Assembly (NCBI RefSeq): GCF_004770265.1 | Contig: NZ_RQGQ01000016.1 | Span: forward strand, 62,001 to 126,000 | DNA from: Leptospira congkakensis | Lineage (GTDB): Bacteria; Spirochaetota; Leptospiria; Leptospirales; Leptospiraceae | Reading direction: 5' to 3' | DNA length: 64,000 nt | In this document: in pieces, positions 8,983 to 18,584 of the stretch | Position numbering within the stretch: the first letter of the stretch is position 1 | Layout of the letters: each line of letters opens with the position of its first letter | Program-made: the position numbers and the translations under genes | The notes under the pieces: model-generated | Told to the model about the DNA's origin: nothing | The model's input: the letters and a program-made list of their open reading frames with translations, nothing else | Databases searched by the model: none

Positions 8983-10262
8983 CAAAACAATCCTTCCAAG
9001 AACGATTTAAACTAGACGATGAGGTGATGAAGATTTCACGAATTTGCCTCATGGTATTTTTTAGTTTTATCGGTTTTGGAATTTTTGCACCTATTGATGA
9101 GTTAGGATTGTATGATCCGAAATGGATTCGTATTTTACATGCATCCGTCACTTTAGGTTTTTTCATTGCTACATATTTTTCTGATTGGGTTCGTAAACAG
9201 ATCCAGTCGATCATGTTAGTGTTCTTTTATACAATGAGTGCACATTCTCTCATTTTGTTGTATTGGAATTCACTTTATATCGGTTATCTGGTAGGAATGA
9301 TTTTGGTATTGTCTTGTATCGGAGTCAGTTTTGTCGATCGTCGTTCGCTCGTTTCTTATTTGGGAACAGTAACTTCCGCTGGAATTCTAATTGGCATTTA
9401 TACCAAAGAACCACAAGTGAATTTGCCTCTTTACCTTTCTTCTATCATCACACCAACCCTTGTTTCTTATCTCACTCTGAACATTCGCCTCAGCTCCGTT
9501 GAAAAACTCAGAATTTCCGAATCCAAACTCAAAGGATTTCAGGATCGGATGTTGAACGAACTTGATATGGCAAATGAAACCCAATCCAATTTAGTGACTA
9601 CCCAGTGGCCTAAAACAAAAGGTGTACGCCTTCATTCCTTTTTCCAGTCCTTTGGACAAGTGGGTGGTGATGCGATTAGTTATTTGGAAAGGGAAGATGG
9701 GAAATTAGCTCTTTTTTTTGCCGATGTTTCGGGGCATGGGATTGCTTCCGCTATGGTTTCTGCCATGGCCGTTCTTGCCTTTAAAATCCATGGAAACCAA
9801 ATGGAACCTTCTTCTTGTTTAAAATCAATTCATGGCGATTTACAAAAGTTAGTTCCTAATAATCATATCAGTGCTTGTGTATTATTTGTAGATACGAATA
9901 CAAAAGAAATCAAATATTCCGTAGCAGGCCATCCTCCTCTTATCCTGTTGGAAAAAGGTTCAGATCCAAAATTTATGGAAGGGATGGGAACTTTAATTGT
10001 TTCCTATTTAAAACCTAATTTGAAAGATTTTACGATCACTCCGAACTCGGGAGATCGAATTTTACTCTATTCCGATGGTATTTTGGAAGTTTTTGATGAG
10101 GCGGGCGAGATTTACGGAGATGAACATTTGTTTGCATCCATAAAAAATCATTCTGACAAAAAAGGTGAAGAATTTTTGAATGCTTTATATGAGGACTCCA
10201 TGTCATTCTCGGCAAAACGAATTTCCGACGATATGAGTATGTTATTACTGGAAATTTTATGA
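8979..10262 (+). CDS. membrane PP2C/SpoIIE-type serine phosphatase
   Basis: A 427-residue protein with about six hydrophobic helices in residues 20-165, a short linker helix, then a SpoIIE-like PP2C domain at about 215-427. Metal-binding acidic motifs are visible: GDAISYLERE, LFFADVSGHGIASAMVSA, and RILLYSDGILE. Proteins of this class dephosphorylate anti-sigma-antagonist partners in bacterial partner-switching cascades. The membrane half resembles an integral-membrane sensor. No anti-sigma factor gene is adjacent. Coupled by ATGA overlaps to both neighbours. Confidence 0.88.
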   Translation: MTKQSFQERFKLDDEVMKISRICLMVFFSFIGFGIFAPIDELGLYDPKWIRILHASVTLGFFIATYFSDWVRKQIQSIMLVFFYTMSAHSLILLYWNSLYIGYLVGMILVLSCIGVSFVDRRSLVSYLGTVTSAGILIGIYTKEPQVNLPLYLSSIITPTLVSYLTLNIRLSSVEKLRISESKLKGFQDRMLNELDMANETQSNLVTTQWPKTKGVRLHSFFQSFGQVGGDAISYLEREDGKLALFFADVSGHGIASAMVSAMAVLAFKIHGNQMEPSSCLKSIHGDLQKLVPNNHISACVLFVDTNTKEIKYSVAGHPPLILLEKGSDPKFMEGMGTLIVSYLKPNLKDFTITPNSGDRILLYSDGILEVFDEAGEIYGDEHLFASIKNHSDKKGEEFLNALYEDSMSFSAKRISDDMSMLLLEIL

Positions 10263-11395
10263 ATTTGTTGTTAACACCATTTTTATGGTTCAAAAGAGAG
10301 TTCATCCCTTTTCGAACATTAGATCGTTATTTATTTTTAGATTTTTTCAAAACCTTTCTTGGAACTCTCATCATGTTAACATCCATGATTGTGATTTATA
10401 AATTCACAGATGTGATGAAGTATTTGGTTTCTTCAAAAGTAAACCAATCTCATGTGTATTTACATGTTTTGTATTCCTTACCATCCATGGTGGACCAAGT
10501 TGTTGCACCGGCTCTGATGTTTTCCGTTTGTTTTGTTATCGGTCAATTCAGTGTAAACAAAGAACTTGTTGCGATGATGGTGGCAGGTGTGTCTTTTATT
10601 CGCATCATCACACCTATTTTATTTTTTGGAATCTCGATGTGGCTGATTATGACTTTGTTTGGACAAACGGTTGTGATACCGGCAAACAAAAAAGCTCAAA
10701 TCGAATTTAGCATCATGGCAAAAGGTTCCAATCGATTGATCGATTTTGTATATCAGTTGCATATTAAAGGAAAAAAAGGATTTTATTACGTCTATTGGAT
10801 CGATGAAAAGGAAAACACGGTTAAAGGTGGATTCAATTATATTGAAATCAAACCAGACGGACATCCCACTTATACTGTATCATCACAAAAAGCAAAATTC
10901 ATTCCATCACCTCATAGTTGGGTATTGTATGATGCTGAAGAAATCAGGTTTAACGAAAATTTAGAATTAGTCTCTCGGATAAAATATCCTGAAAAAACTT
11001 ATGATTTCCCGGAAGACTTAGCTTACTTTTCTAAACCAGTTCGTAATCCAGAGGAAATGAATTTTTTCGAATTAGCAGATGAAATTCAATCTAGGATTAC
11101 AAAAGGTATTCCTTTCCGGAATGTGATCATCCAACAACATATGGCATTTGCTATGCCTCTGATGTCTTTTGTTGTGGTTACTTTAGGGGCTCTTGCGGGT
11201 GCTATCACCAAACGGTCTGCAGGTGTTGCGAGTCTTGGTCTTACCATCGCCGTTGTATTGTTGTATTATATTTTGAATTCGACTGCCAAAACTTTGGCAG
11301 AAAATGGTGCTCTGCCCATTTGGATTGGAATGTGGATGACACCAGTGATTTTTACTTCAGCTGCGTACTTTTTGTATAGAAGAATGAATATCTAA
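10259..11395 (+). CDS. LptF/LptG family permease (lipopolysaccharide export)
   Basis: A 378-residue YjgP/YjgQ-type permease. LptF and LptG form the transmembrane part of the LptB2FG transporter that extracts LPS from the inner membrane. N-terminal helices (TFLGTLIMLTSMIVIYKFTD and onward), a central periplasmic beta-jellyroll region at about 150-270, and C-terminal helices ending with LYRRMNI fit the family layout. Which of LptF or LptG it is cannot be told without alignment. The start codon overlaps the phosphatase stop (ATGA). It ends a long plus-strand run and is followed by a clear hairpin terminator. Confidence 0.87.
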   Translation: MNLLLTPFLWFKREFIPFRTLDRYLFLDFFKTFLGTLIMLTSMIVIYKFTDVMKYLVSSKVNQSHVYLHVLYSLPSMVDQVVAPALMFSVCFVIGQFSVNKELVAMMVAGVSFIRIITPILFFGISMWLIMTLFGQTVVIPANKKAQIEFSIMAKGSNRLIDFVYQLHIKGKKGFYYVYWIDEKENTVKGGFNYIEIKPDGHPTYTVSSQKAKFIPSPHSWVLYDAEEIRFNENLELVSRIKYPEKTYDFPEDLAYFSKPVRNPEEMNFFELADEIQSRITKGIPFRNVIIQQHMAFAMPLMSFVVVTLGALAGAITKRSAGVASLGLTIAVVLLYYILNSTAKTLAENGALPIWIGMWMTPVIFTSAAYFLYRRMNI

Positions 11396-11462
11396 ATCCA
11401 TTCAGTTCTCAGTTTTACTTTGAATCTCTCTAGTTCTTTTTTTTAGAATTTAAATTTGATAA

Positions 11463-11489
11463 AAACGAGGAGAGTCATTCTCCTCGTTT
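11463..11489. terminator. bidirectional hairpin terminator between convergent genes
   Basis: A perfect 11-base-pair inverted repeat AAACGAGGAGA / TCTCCTCGTTT with a 5-base loop. It lies between the LptF/G gene and the convergent DprE1-like gene, with A/T-rich flanks on both sides, so it can serve both transcripts. Confidence 0.75.
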
Positions 11490-11536
11490 AAAGATTGTGA
11501 AAGTTTTTAGTTTCTTTGTTTGAAACCGTTTGTGAT

Positions 11537-12982
11537 TTAGTTTTCTGTTAAAAACACTCGTTTGTAAAGATCAGTTTGTAAAATTCCCTTTGGATCATAT
11601 TTTTTCTTCAAAGAGTAAAACCTTTTCAGATTGTCTTTAGGAAAATAAGATTCCATCACACGTTTGCGAAGGGTGGAGTCTTTTGCAAAATAAAATCTTC
11701 CTTTGTGTTTTAAAACAATTTCATCCATTTCTTTACAAAGTGCCCAGAGTTTTTCTCTGTTTCCTTTGGTGACCGGAAAGTCCATAGCCATTGAAAATCC
11801 ATCCACAGCGTGAGTGAGTAAAAATGGATCTGGTTTATGTTTTTTGAAAACAGATAGGTAATTTACTATTCCACGTTCTTGGCAAATGGTAAAAATTTCA
11901 CGGAACGCTTGTTTGGCGTTTTCTTTCGGAATGAACACTTGGTATTGGATCATCGCACCTGGTTTGTAAACAAACTTCCAATTGGGAACGTAATCTAATA
12001 AAAATGCATATTCCGCATGGCCTTGGTAATAGGCTTTATTGTTTACGAGAATACTTGCGATACATTTTGCCAAATTGATGAGCCGCATCCCTAAATTAAA
12101 ACTAAAAGGACGCATGAGGATCCACATCCATTTTTTAGGAATTACGTAGAATAGGCGAGTGGGAAGGTGTTGTCTTTCGAGTAAACAGTTACCCGGAAAG
12201 TCAGGATCTTCGCCTTCTTTTAGATTTGTGGCTTTGTGAATCTGGCCTCTACCCATTGATTTTCCAGAAGCAAAAGCATCAATCCAACCAACTAAATAAT
12301 CAGATGTTTTGTAATGTTCTTCGAAATAAGCGAATAATTCATCGAAGTTTCTTACATACACTGGATCAATTTTCATTTTGCCAGCATAGATTGGTTTCAT
12401 TTTGATTTGGACTGTTAAAAAACAACCTAACATTCCAAAGCCGGAAATAGCAGAGTAAAACAAATCTGTATTTTTTTTAGGAGAACAAACTAAAATATCT
12501 CCTTTGGCAGTGAGAAATGTAAATTCTTTGATATGTTCACCAATGGTTCCTACTTTGAAGTTGTTTTTTCCATGAATGTTCATAGAAAGAGCACCACCAA
12601 GTGTAGGCATCATGGTTCCTGAAACAACAGGAGGCCAAAATCCATTTTCGATTCCTGTTTCCCAAAGGTCTTTGATGCGAGCACCTGACTGAACCGTCAT
12701 CACACCAGTTTTTAAATTAAAATCTAAAACTTTATTGAAGTGAGTTAAATCTAAAACGATTCCATCTGTGTTTGTAGAAGCATCACCATAACTACAACCA
12801 CCACCACGTAACGCAACTTTGGTGCCAGTTTGATTGGCCCAAACAAAGAGTTCTTTGATTTCTTCTTCCGATTCTGGACGAAATATGGGTGATAGAGAAA
12901 AAGAACTCATACCCCATGCTTCGACTTTTTCCTTTTTGGGAACTTTTAAATCAGGAATGGATTTTGTTTTTTTAGCGACCAT
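11537..12982 (-). CDS. DprE1-like FAD-dependent oxidoreductase
   Basis: A 481-residue FAD-binding protein. DprE1 oxidises decaprenylphosphoryl-ribose at C2 in the epimerisation that makes decaprenylphosphoryl-arabinose. The PP-type FAD domain has [15 protein letters not shown] and [17 protein letters not shown], very close to the DprE1 signature GGAxxxDIHGKNHH. Further DprE1-like blocks are [13 protein letters not shown] and GRFYFAKDS, where the Lys corresponds to the catalytic Lys418 of the mycobacterial enzyme. At the place of mycobacterial Cys387 there is Ala (MAMDFP). Downstream of the SDR gene by 1 base, matching the DprE1/DprE2 gene pair. The lipid-sugar substrate in this organism is unproven. 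Confidence 0.82.
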   Translation of the reverse strand: MVAKKTKSIPDLKVPKKEKVEAWGMSSFSLSPIFRPESEEEIKELFVWANQTGTKVALRGGGCSYGDASTNTDGIVLDLTHFNKVLDFNLKTGVMTVQSGARIKDLWETGIENGFWPPVVSGTMMPTLGGALSMNIHGKNNFKVGTIGEHIKEFTFLTAKGDILVCSPKKNTDLFYSAISGFGMLGCFLTVQIKMKPIYAGKMKIDPVYVRNFDELFAYFEEHYKTSDYLVGWIDAFASGKSMGRGQIHKATNLKEGEDPDFPGNCLLERQHLPTRLFYVIPKKWMWILMRPFSFNLGMRLINLAKCIASILVNNKAYYQGHAEYAFLLDYVPNWKFVYKPGAMIQYQVFIPKENAKQAFREIFTICQERGIVNYLSVFKKHKPDPFLLTHAVDGFSMAMDFPVTKGNREKLWALCKEMDEIVLKHKGRFYFAKDSTLRKRVMESYFPKDNLKRFYSLKKKYDPKGILQTDLYKRVFLTEN

Positions 12983-12983
12983 G

Positions 12984-13736
12984 TTATATACTCAGTTTTT
13001 TAAAAATGAAATTGGGAATGTTACGAATGATAAGTCCTACTAGTGCCCAGATTCCTGGAACAAATGCTTCGTCTTTCCCGCTAGCAACGATTTGGCGGAT
13101 TTTTTCTGCGGCTTCTTCGGCAGTGATTGCTTTTAAAAGTCCTTTCTCAGGAAGATCGAGACCTTTGGTCATCTCCGTAATCACAAATCCTGGTTTAATC
13201 GTTGTTACTTGGGCATTTGATTCAGAGAGGCGATTGCGGAGAGCTTCCAAATATGTGTTGAATCCAGCTTTGGATGTATTGTAAACTGGATTTCCTTTTC
13301 TACCGCGTTCACCGGCGATGGAAGAGATCCCAATAATTTTCCCAGACTTTTGATTAGTAAAATAAGTAGCAACTGGGTTTAGGAAAGCAACAGCACCTAG
13401 AAGATTGACATTTAACATTTCCAAATCTTTTGTCGTATTGTACTCATTAGGAGAAATTTGTGGCATCACACCCGATGCAAAATACACTTCGTCCACTCCG
13501 CCAAGCAAACTCAATGCTTTCGCAAAAGTTTTCTCTGCTGTAGAAAACTTTGTCACATCAAAGACCAAAGGGAAGGCTCTTTTTTCTTTGGTTGTATTTG
13601 CTTTTTTGGCAATGGACTCTAAGGGTTTTTCCCTTCTTGCCAAAAGAACCACAGAATTCCCTGCGTTCAATTCAGCTTCTGCAATGGCTTTTCCGATCCC
13701 ACTCGAGGCACCGACGATGATTATTTTTTTCCCCAT
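12984..13736 (-). CDS. short-chain dehydrogenase/reductase, DprE2-like
   Basis: A 250-residue classical SDR. The NAD(P)-binding motif GASSGIG is at residues 9-15, FASGV replaces the usual NNAG, and the catalytic Ser/Tyr/Lys are in ISSIAG and [15 protein letters not shown] after the second strand suggests NADPH preference. In mycobacteria DprE2 reduces the 2-keto intermediate made by DprE1. The 1-base spacing to a DprE1-like gene makes the same two-step epimerisation the best inference. On its own the sequence would only support a general SDR call. The C-terminal helix is hydrophobic and may associate with membrane. Confidence 0.8.
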   Translation of the reverse strand: MGKKIIIVGASSGIGKAIAEAELNAGNSVVLLARREKPLESIAKKANTTKEKRAFPLVFDVTKFSTAEKTFAKALSLLGGVDEVYFASGVMPQISPNEYNTTKDLEMLNVNLLGAVAFLNPVATYFTNQKSGKIIGISSIAGERGRKGNPVYNTSKAGFNTYLEALRNRLSESNAQVTTIKPGFVITEMTKGLDLPEKGLLKAITAEEAAEKIRQIVASGKDEAFVPGIWALVGLIIRNIPNFIFKKLSI

Positions 13737-13787
13737 GTTTACGTTTTTTTGGTTTAATCGAATCTGGCAAGTGGTTTCAATAGAGTT

Positions 13788-14288
13788 GTGCCCGTAATTG
13801 AGAGAATCCTGATCGATGGGATGAATCTAATGTATAAATTTCCCGATTTGGCTTTTTGTTTGGGTGAATACCGCCTGCAAGATGCCCGGGATGGGTTGCT
13901 TGTCCATCTAGATCGATTCTATCTTAAGGACCAACATTCCAAAATTTTGGTGTTTTTTGACGGCAAAAAGGATCTTACCTCCGACTGTTATTCGGAAGAT
14001 TGGGGTAAATTTTCCATCCATTACAGTCATGAAAAAAAAGCAGACGAACTCATAATTGGTTATCTCAACTTATGTCCAATACCTTCGCAGTGTTTGGTGA
14101 TCACAACAGACAAGGAGATCATCAGTTTCGCAAGAAGGCTTCGGGCCAAACGAATGACCTCCGAAGAGTTTTATGCCGAATGGCTCAAACGGGAAGCGGA
14201 AGAGGACGAAACGGAATTTAACCACCTGAAAGAAGGATTGACACCAAGTTCGGAAACCGATTACTGGGAGAGACAATTCCTTCCTTGA
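13788..14288 (+). CDS. YacP-like NYN-domain RNase
   Basis: A 166-residue protein of the YacP/Rae1 (DUF901) NYN family, PIN-like metal-dependent nucleases. Acidic active-site positions are visible in ILIDGMNLMYKF, LVFFDGKKDL, KKADELIIGYL and VITTDKEI. Rae1 in Bacillus cuts mRNA inside the ribosome A site; whether this homologue does so is not known. The apparent start is GTG 13788, just before VPVIERILIDG; no ATG precedes the first conserved strand. It is divergent from the SDR gene and ends 1 base before the MBOAT gene. Confidence 0.82.
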   Translation: MPVIERILIDGMNLMYKFPDLAFCLGEYRLQDARDGLLVHLDRFYLKDQHSKILVFFDGKKDLTSDCYSEDWGKFSIHYSHEKKADELIIGYLNLCPIPSQCLVITTDKEIISFARRLRAKRMTSEEFYAEWLKREAEEDETEFNHLKEGLTPSSETDYWERQFLP

Positions 14289-14289
14289 T

Positions 14290-15768
14290 ATGTTGTTCAA
14301 CTCAATTCCATTTTTAATCTTTTTTTCCATTGTTTATTTACTCTATTGGGCCATTCCCAAAGAGATTCGAAAGTATTTCCTACTCATTGCAGGGATTGGT
14401 TTTTATGCCTACTTTTCGCCTGCACTGACCGTTCATTTTCTCATCGTCATCGGTATCAATTATCTATTGTATCGCAAAATCAAATCCACTCCCACAAAGT
14501 TTTGGATTGGATTTACTGTATCACTCAACTTAATCAACTTAGGATTTTTTAAATACGTTTATTTTTTCAGTAGGGCTCTTGCTGATCTTACGAACTATCC
14601 GTTCTTTAAACAAGTTCCCGATCTCATTCACATTGCACTTCCACTCGCAATTAGTTTTTATACGTTCCAAGTCATTGCTGCTGCCATTGATACTTACCGT
14701 GATTCCTCAAAACCCGTAGTCAAAGTAGAAGATTACTTTTTGTTTGTAGCATTCTTTCCTGTTTTGATTGCCGGGCCCATCATGAGGATGTCTGATTTTT
14801 TTCCAAACTTGGACAAACTAGTTCCAAACAAAGAAAAGATGTACAGGGCCTCTTATCTACTCATGTCGGGTCTTGTGAAAAAAGTTCTAGTAGCTGATCC
14901 TATGTCCCTCACCATCTCGCCGGTGTTTGGTTCTCCAGCTGAGTATGATTCCTTTTCTTTATTCATCGCAGGGGTTTGTTATGCGATCCAAGTCTATAGT
15001 GATTTTTCGGGTCTCACTGACATGGCGCGTTCTGTGGCATTGTTTTTAGGATTCGAAACACCAGAAAACTTTAAAGCTCCCTTTTTCTCTACATCTGGTA
15101 GGGAACTTTGGAAACGTTGGCATATCACATTATCTTTTTGGCTAAGAGATTATATTTATTTTCCACTCGGTGGTTCTCGCAAAGGTGAGGTTCGTACTTA
15201 CTTAAACCTCATCATCATCATGACACTCGGTGGTTTTTGGCATGGGGCCGATTATACCTTTATCTGTTGGGGATTTTATTGGGGTGTGCTTCTTGCTGCG
15301 GAACGTTTTTTCGAAGACAAACTTGGTTGGAAATTAACTCCAGAAAAAAACAAATTCTTAATCGTATGTAAGGCTCTCATTGTATTTGTTTTGTTTTCCA
15401 TTTCGGGTCTTATGTTTCGTTCCAACAATGCATCAAACATGATTGATCATTTCCATGGAATTTTTACACACTTTACAGGCAGTTTGGAAATTATGTTTCT
15501 CGGTGATTCCAATCAATGGTTGGTTCCTGCCACATCTTTATTTGGAAATGGATCTTCTTTTCGATTCCAACACATCGAAAATTTAGAACGAATCTTTTAT
15601 ACTTCGATTGCTTTATTGTTTTTTCATCATATCCAATATGTTCCTGAGTTTTGGGAACGTGTCCGTAAACATGATGTATGGCTTGCTCCCATACTTGGTG
15701 TTGTTACTATTTTCCTTCTCGCCACACTATCCCAAGATGGTGGAGAGTTTATCTATTATAAGTTTTAG
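14290..15768 (+). CDS. MBOAT family O-acyltransferase (AlgI-like)
   Basis: A 492-residue polytopic membrane protein of the membrane-bound O-acyltransferase family. The start MLFNSIPFLIFF matches AlgI/DltB-like proteins. The internal block ELWKRWHITLSFWLRDYIYF and the GGFWHGADYTFICWG block, with the catalytic His, are diagnostic. AlgI-type MBOATs transfer acetyl groups across the membrane to a periplasmic partner that modifies a polysaccharide. The next gene encodes a membrane-tethered SGNH-like DUF1574 protein, consistent with such a two-component O-acetylation machine. The glycan target is unknown. Confidence 0.92.
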   Translation: MLFNSIPFLIFFSIVYLLYWAIPKEIRKYFLLIAGIGFYAYFSPALTVHFLIVIGINYLLYRKIKSTPTKFWIGFTVSLNLINLGFFKYVYFFSRALADLTNYPFFKQVPDLIHIALPLAISFYTFQVIAAAIDTYRDSSKPVVKVEDYFLFVAFFPVLIAGPIMRMSDFFPNLDKLVPNKEKMYRASYLLMSGLVKKVLVADPMSLTISPVFGSPAEYDSFSLFIAGVCYAIQVYSDFSGLTDMARSVALFLGFETPENFKAPFFSTSGRELWKRWHITLSFWLRDYIYFPLGGSRKGEVRTYLNLIIIMTLGGFWHGADYTFICWGFYWGVLLAAERFFEDKLGWKLTPEKNKFLIVCKALIVFVLFSISGLMFRSNNASNMIDHFHGIFTHFTGSLEIMFLGDSNQWLVPATSLFGNGSSFRFQHIENLERIFYTSIALLFFHHIQYVPEFWERVRKHDVWLAPILGVVTIFLLATLSQDGGEFIYYKF

Positions 15769-15776
15769 GAGACATT

Positions 15777-16874
15777 GTGGATTTAATTCGTAACCGATAT
15801 TTACTTGTCCCGTTTTTGGTTGTATTCCTAACCTTTTGCCTAGACAAACTCTTACTTCTTGAGAATGTACATACTTATTTTTCAAAATCACTTTCTGATA
15901 TTAATTACATCCAAAAACATCAGTTGTATGAAGATTTAAAAGTATATTTATCAAACAAAGACCGAGACAAGGTTTTGGTTTATTTTGGAAATTCCCGTGC
16001 TCTTTTATTTGATAATGAATACATCCATAAAAAATATCCAGGTTGGGTGATGTTTAATTTCTCCGTACCGGGAGGAAAACCTGATTATGTATTACAATGG
16101 ATGGAACAATTTCATAAAGACAAGGTAAAACCTGATTTCTTTTTGTTTGATCATTCCGTGGAAATGTACAATGCGGCAGCAACTTTAAAAGTCGATGAAA
16201 CACTTACCAATGGATTGAATGTATCTTTTGTTTTAAAACATTTTTCTTTATTTTCAACGGATGATATTTCCACTCTCATCGCCAAGCGAATGTTCCGTGC
16301 TTATCAATATCGTCCCAAATTAGAAGTTATCCTCACAAGAGCCAAAAACAAAGAAACTTTTCTCATTCCTTATAGAGAACTTCGAAACAACTTGATGGAA
16401 AATTTAAATCAGGGGAAAGGATCTGCAATGACTCCGGGTACACATAAGTCTGTCCTTCCTCAGGAGTTGTTAAAAAAATCGGCGTTCGGAGACTTTCATT
16501 CCTATTTAGTCCCTTTTCATTTTTCGGATCAGGTACTTAGTTTTACAGACCAGTCTTTAGTTTTGGCGAAAGATCTTGGTGTGCCATCTGCTGTGATTTG
16601 GGTTCGACTTTCTTTACCTTATATGGATCATATTCGAAACTTAAAAGTTTCTGTAGGAAATGGAAGGGAAGATACGGTGTATCATGATTGGTATCCAAGA
16701 ATGATTGAATACCATAAAAAGAATGGGGTGCCGTTTTGGAATATGAACGATGACCCAAATTACACCTGCAACAATTTTAGTGATGCAGGTCATATGTCAC
16801 CGACTTGTTACGATGAGTATACCGACTTTATTTTTAAAAACTTAATTCAGTCTTTTGTAAAAGGTGCTCGGTAA
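15777..16874 (+). CDS. DUF1574-like SGNH-type membrane-anchored protein
   Basis: A 365-residue protein with an N-terminal membrane anchor (residues about 8-28) and a soluble domain with SGNH/AlgX-like features. These are VYFGNSRALLFD (a GNSR version of the GDS nucleophile block), an FNFSVPGG block, and a late DAGHMSP motif supplying the expected Asp/His pair. DUF1574 proteins are common in Leptospira beside MBOAT genes. By analogy with AlgJ/AlgX or PatB it would take an acetyl group from the MBOAT partner to a glycan outside the membrane; this is inference. It starts at GTG 15777 and its 3' end overlaps the convergent gene by 28 bases. Confidence 0.75.
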   Translation: MDLIRNRYLLVPFLVVFLTFCLDKLLLLENVHTYFSKSLSDINYIQKHQLYEDLKVYLSNKDRDKVLVYFGNSRALLFDNEYIHKKYPGWVMFNFSVPGGKPDYVLQWMEQFHKDKVKPDFFLFDHSVEMYNAAATLKVDETLTNGLNVSFVLKHFSLFSTDDISTLIAKRMFRAYQYRPKLEVILTRAKNKETFLIPYRELRNNLMENLNQGKGSAMTPGTHKSVLPQELLKKSAFGDFHSYLVPFHFSDQVLSFTDQSLVLAKDLGVPSAVIWVRLSLPYMDHIRNLKVSVGNGREDTVYHDWYPRMIEYHKKNGVPFWNMNDDPNYTCNNFSDAGHMSPTCYDEYTDFIFKNLIQSFVKGAR

Positions 16875-17443
16875 AACTCAGTTCGATTTTGAACATCATT
16901 TGGTGAAAGTTTTTCTGGATCGGTTGGGTTTGGTTTTGTAGGATTTTGTGGTTGGGGTTTGGTATTGTTTTCCTTATCCACCGAATATCCATAATAATAA
17001 CCGTGCACTATCTCTACTACAGAGACGGGTGTGTCTGAATGTAAGTTTTGAATTTCTACCGTGATTTCTTCTGGTGGTGCTAGTAGTTCGAATACCCATT
17101 GCACTTCGCCTTCAATTTTTTCCTTTCTTAGGATGGTTGGGTTTTCATTTTGGCCGTTGCCAGAATAAACAGTAAGAACCCATTCTTTCAATTTTCCGTC
17201 GGTTGCAACACCAATGCCAATGGATTGAGGAGAAGACTCTCCTGCTTTTAAATCGAATCGAATGGCACCACCTTTAGAAACGGCCCCATAAAGTCTTTTT
17301 TTAGAAAGAGTAGGATATAGAGCCAAATCTTGGATTCTTGTTGTGACTTCTTTCACATTTTGGCTCAGAACGGATGGTTCGGAATGGAGGGTATGTACGG
17401 TCGCAAGTACAATTCCAACCGATGCTATCAAAGAGTATCTCAT
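16847..17443 (-). CDS. exported hypothetical protein
   Basis: A 198-residue protein with a signal peptide (MRYSLIASVG, cleavage likely after LHS near residue 21). A beta-rich middle contains KGGAIRFDLKAGE and WVLTVYSGNG, and a C-terminal Pro/Asn/Lys-rich tail (NNTKPQPQNPTKPNPTDP) looks disordered. No family is recognised. It is convergent with, and overlaps, the DUF1574 gene by 28 bases, so the last nine codons of each gene share DNA. The tail could be a linker to the cell surface; nothing in the sequence proves it. Confidence 0.65.
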   Translation of the reverse strand: MRYSLIASVGIVLATVHTLHSEPSVLSQNVKEVTTRIQDLALYPTLSKKRLYGAVSKGGAIRFDLKAGESSPQSIGIGVATDGKLKEWVLTVYSGNGQNENPTILRKEKIEGEVQWVFELLAPPEEITVEIQNLHSDTPVSVVEIVHGYYYGYSVDKENNTKPQPQNPTKPNPTDPEKLSPNDVQNRTEFYRAPFTKD

Positions 17444-17495
17444 TCTCTTAATAGGACTAAAAAAAGGGATTCATTACAAGCAAAAGAAAAAGAAA

Positions 17496-18584
17496 TTATC
17501 TCGAACAAGTTCGAAATTTAGTCAATTCTTGGAGTAGTGATTGCCGTTCATCAGGGTCTAGATTGCTTCGATTTTTCGATTGTAGCTCCATTCTTTCCAA
17601 AGCAGGTCGAAACTTGGGAGAACAGTTGGTACTAAAATATTGATAGGCACTGATTCTGTCAGTTTCATTTTCACTAACCAATTTATAAAACTCAAATACG
17701 GAATGGTTGTCTTCATTTGCGAATTTAAGAATAACAAATGTTTTGTGGCATTCACTTAAGGTTAATGCGGGAACTTTTGTATGTTTACAATTAACAGCAA
17801 TGTCAGATTCCAAAAAAGCTAACATCTCTTCATAAGAATAATCATTAAACATTTTACCTTTGGGAACGGTTACCTTTTGTTTTTTTGGATCAAGATTTTC
17901 TTTTGGATTTGTTTTTTGTGAAACCGAAGGTTCTTGTTTAGCAACTGAGCCCGTCAAATGATTTGATTCTAAACCTACTGTATGTTTTGGTTCTTCTATC
18001 TGAAGGAAGTTTGAAACCACTTTTGGTTTTTGGTAAGGATTGGTGACTGTTAAATCATAAGGACCAGTTTTTGCCTCTGTGGTATCTACTTTTAAATCGA
18101 TACGTTCTGATGATTTTACTTCCTTACTCAAAATAGGAAGAGATTCATTTTTCTTAGTTAGATCAACTTTCGTTGCTTCTAAAAAATGTTCCCCTTCAAT
18201 CGTCAGATTCGAAACCGTTTTTTCTGACTTAATTTCTGATTTAGGAAGGATGATTGGTTTTTCTTCTTCGGTCACTACTTGCGGTGGTTCCGAGATAATG
18301 ACTTCTAAATCTTTCCAAACAGACCAAACGGCTGGTTTTTTAAATAAGTTTAAGGGAGCTGTCCTTACTAAATAAACTCCAGAAGGAAGATCTTCGATGG
18401 AATGGTAAGGTGTATCGATTTTTTTATCGATAACGATTTTTCCTGATTTTTCTTTTACTTGGATTTGATACCCACTGGCATCGGCAATTGGTTTCCAAGC
18501 AATGAGTTTGGTTCCGTCTTGTGCTCCCAGTGAGAAAGAGACAAAACAGAATGCTAATAAAATTCTTTTTGTATTAAGTTTCAT
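17496..18584 (-). CDS. exported protein with FN3-like and IPT/TIG-like modules
   Basis: A 362-residue protein with a signal peptide ending near LGAQ. An FN3-like segment follows at about 25-95 (WKPIADASGYQIQVKEKSGK ... GVYLVRTAP). A segment at about 120-190 has the IPT/TIG pattern NLTIEGEHFLEATKVDL ... GPYDLTVTNP. The C-terminal 100 residues contain Cys residues (VNCKHTKVPALTLSECHKTF). It is the last gene of a three-gene operon and overlaps the FecR gene by 4 bases. The FN3-like part resembles repeats in that FecR protein, suggesting a shared binding theme. Function unknown. Confidence 0.7.
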   Translation of the reverse strand: MKLNTKRILLAFCFVSFSLGAQDGTKLIAWKPIADASGYQIQVKEKSGKIVIDKKIDTPYHSIEDLPSGVYLVRTAPLNLFKKPAVWSVWKDLEVIISEPPQVVTEEEKPIILPKSEIKSEKTVSNLTIEGEHFLEATKVDLTKKNESLPILSKEVKSSERIDLKVDTTEAKTGPYDLTVTNPYQKPKVVSNFLQIEEPKHTVGLESNHLTGSVAKQEPSVSQKTNPKENLDPKKQKVTVPKGKMFNDYSYEEMLAFLESDIAVNCKHTKVPALTLSECHKTFVILKFANEDNHSVFEFYKLVSENETDRISAYQYFSTNCSPKFRPALERMELQSKNRSNLDPDERQSLLQELTKFRTCSR

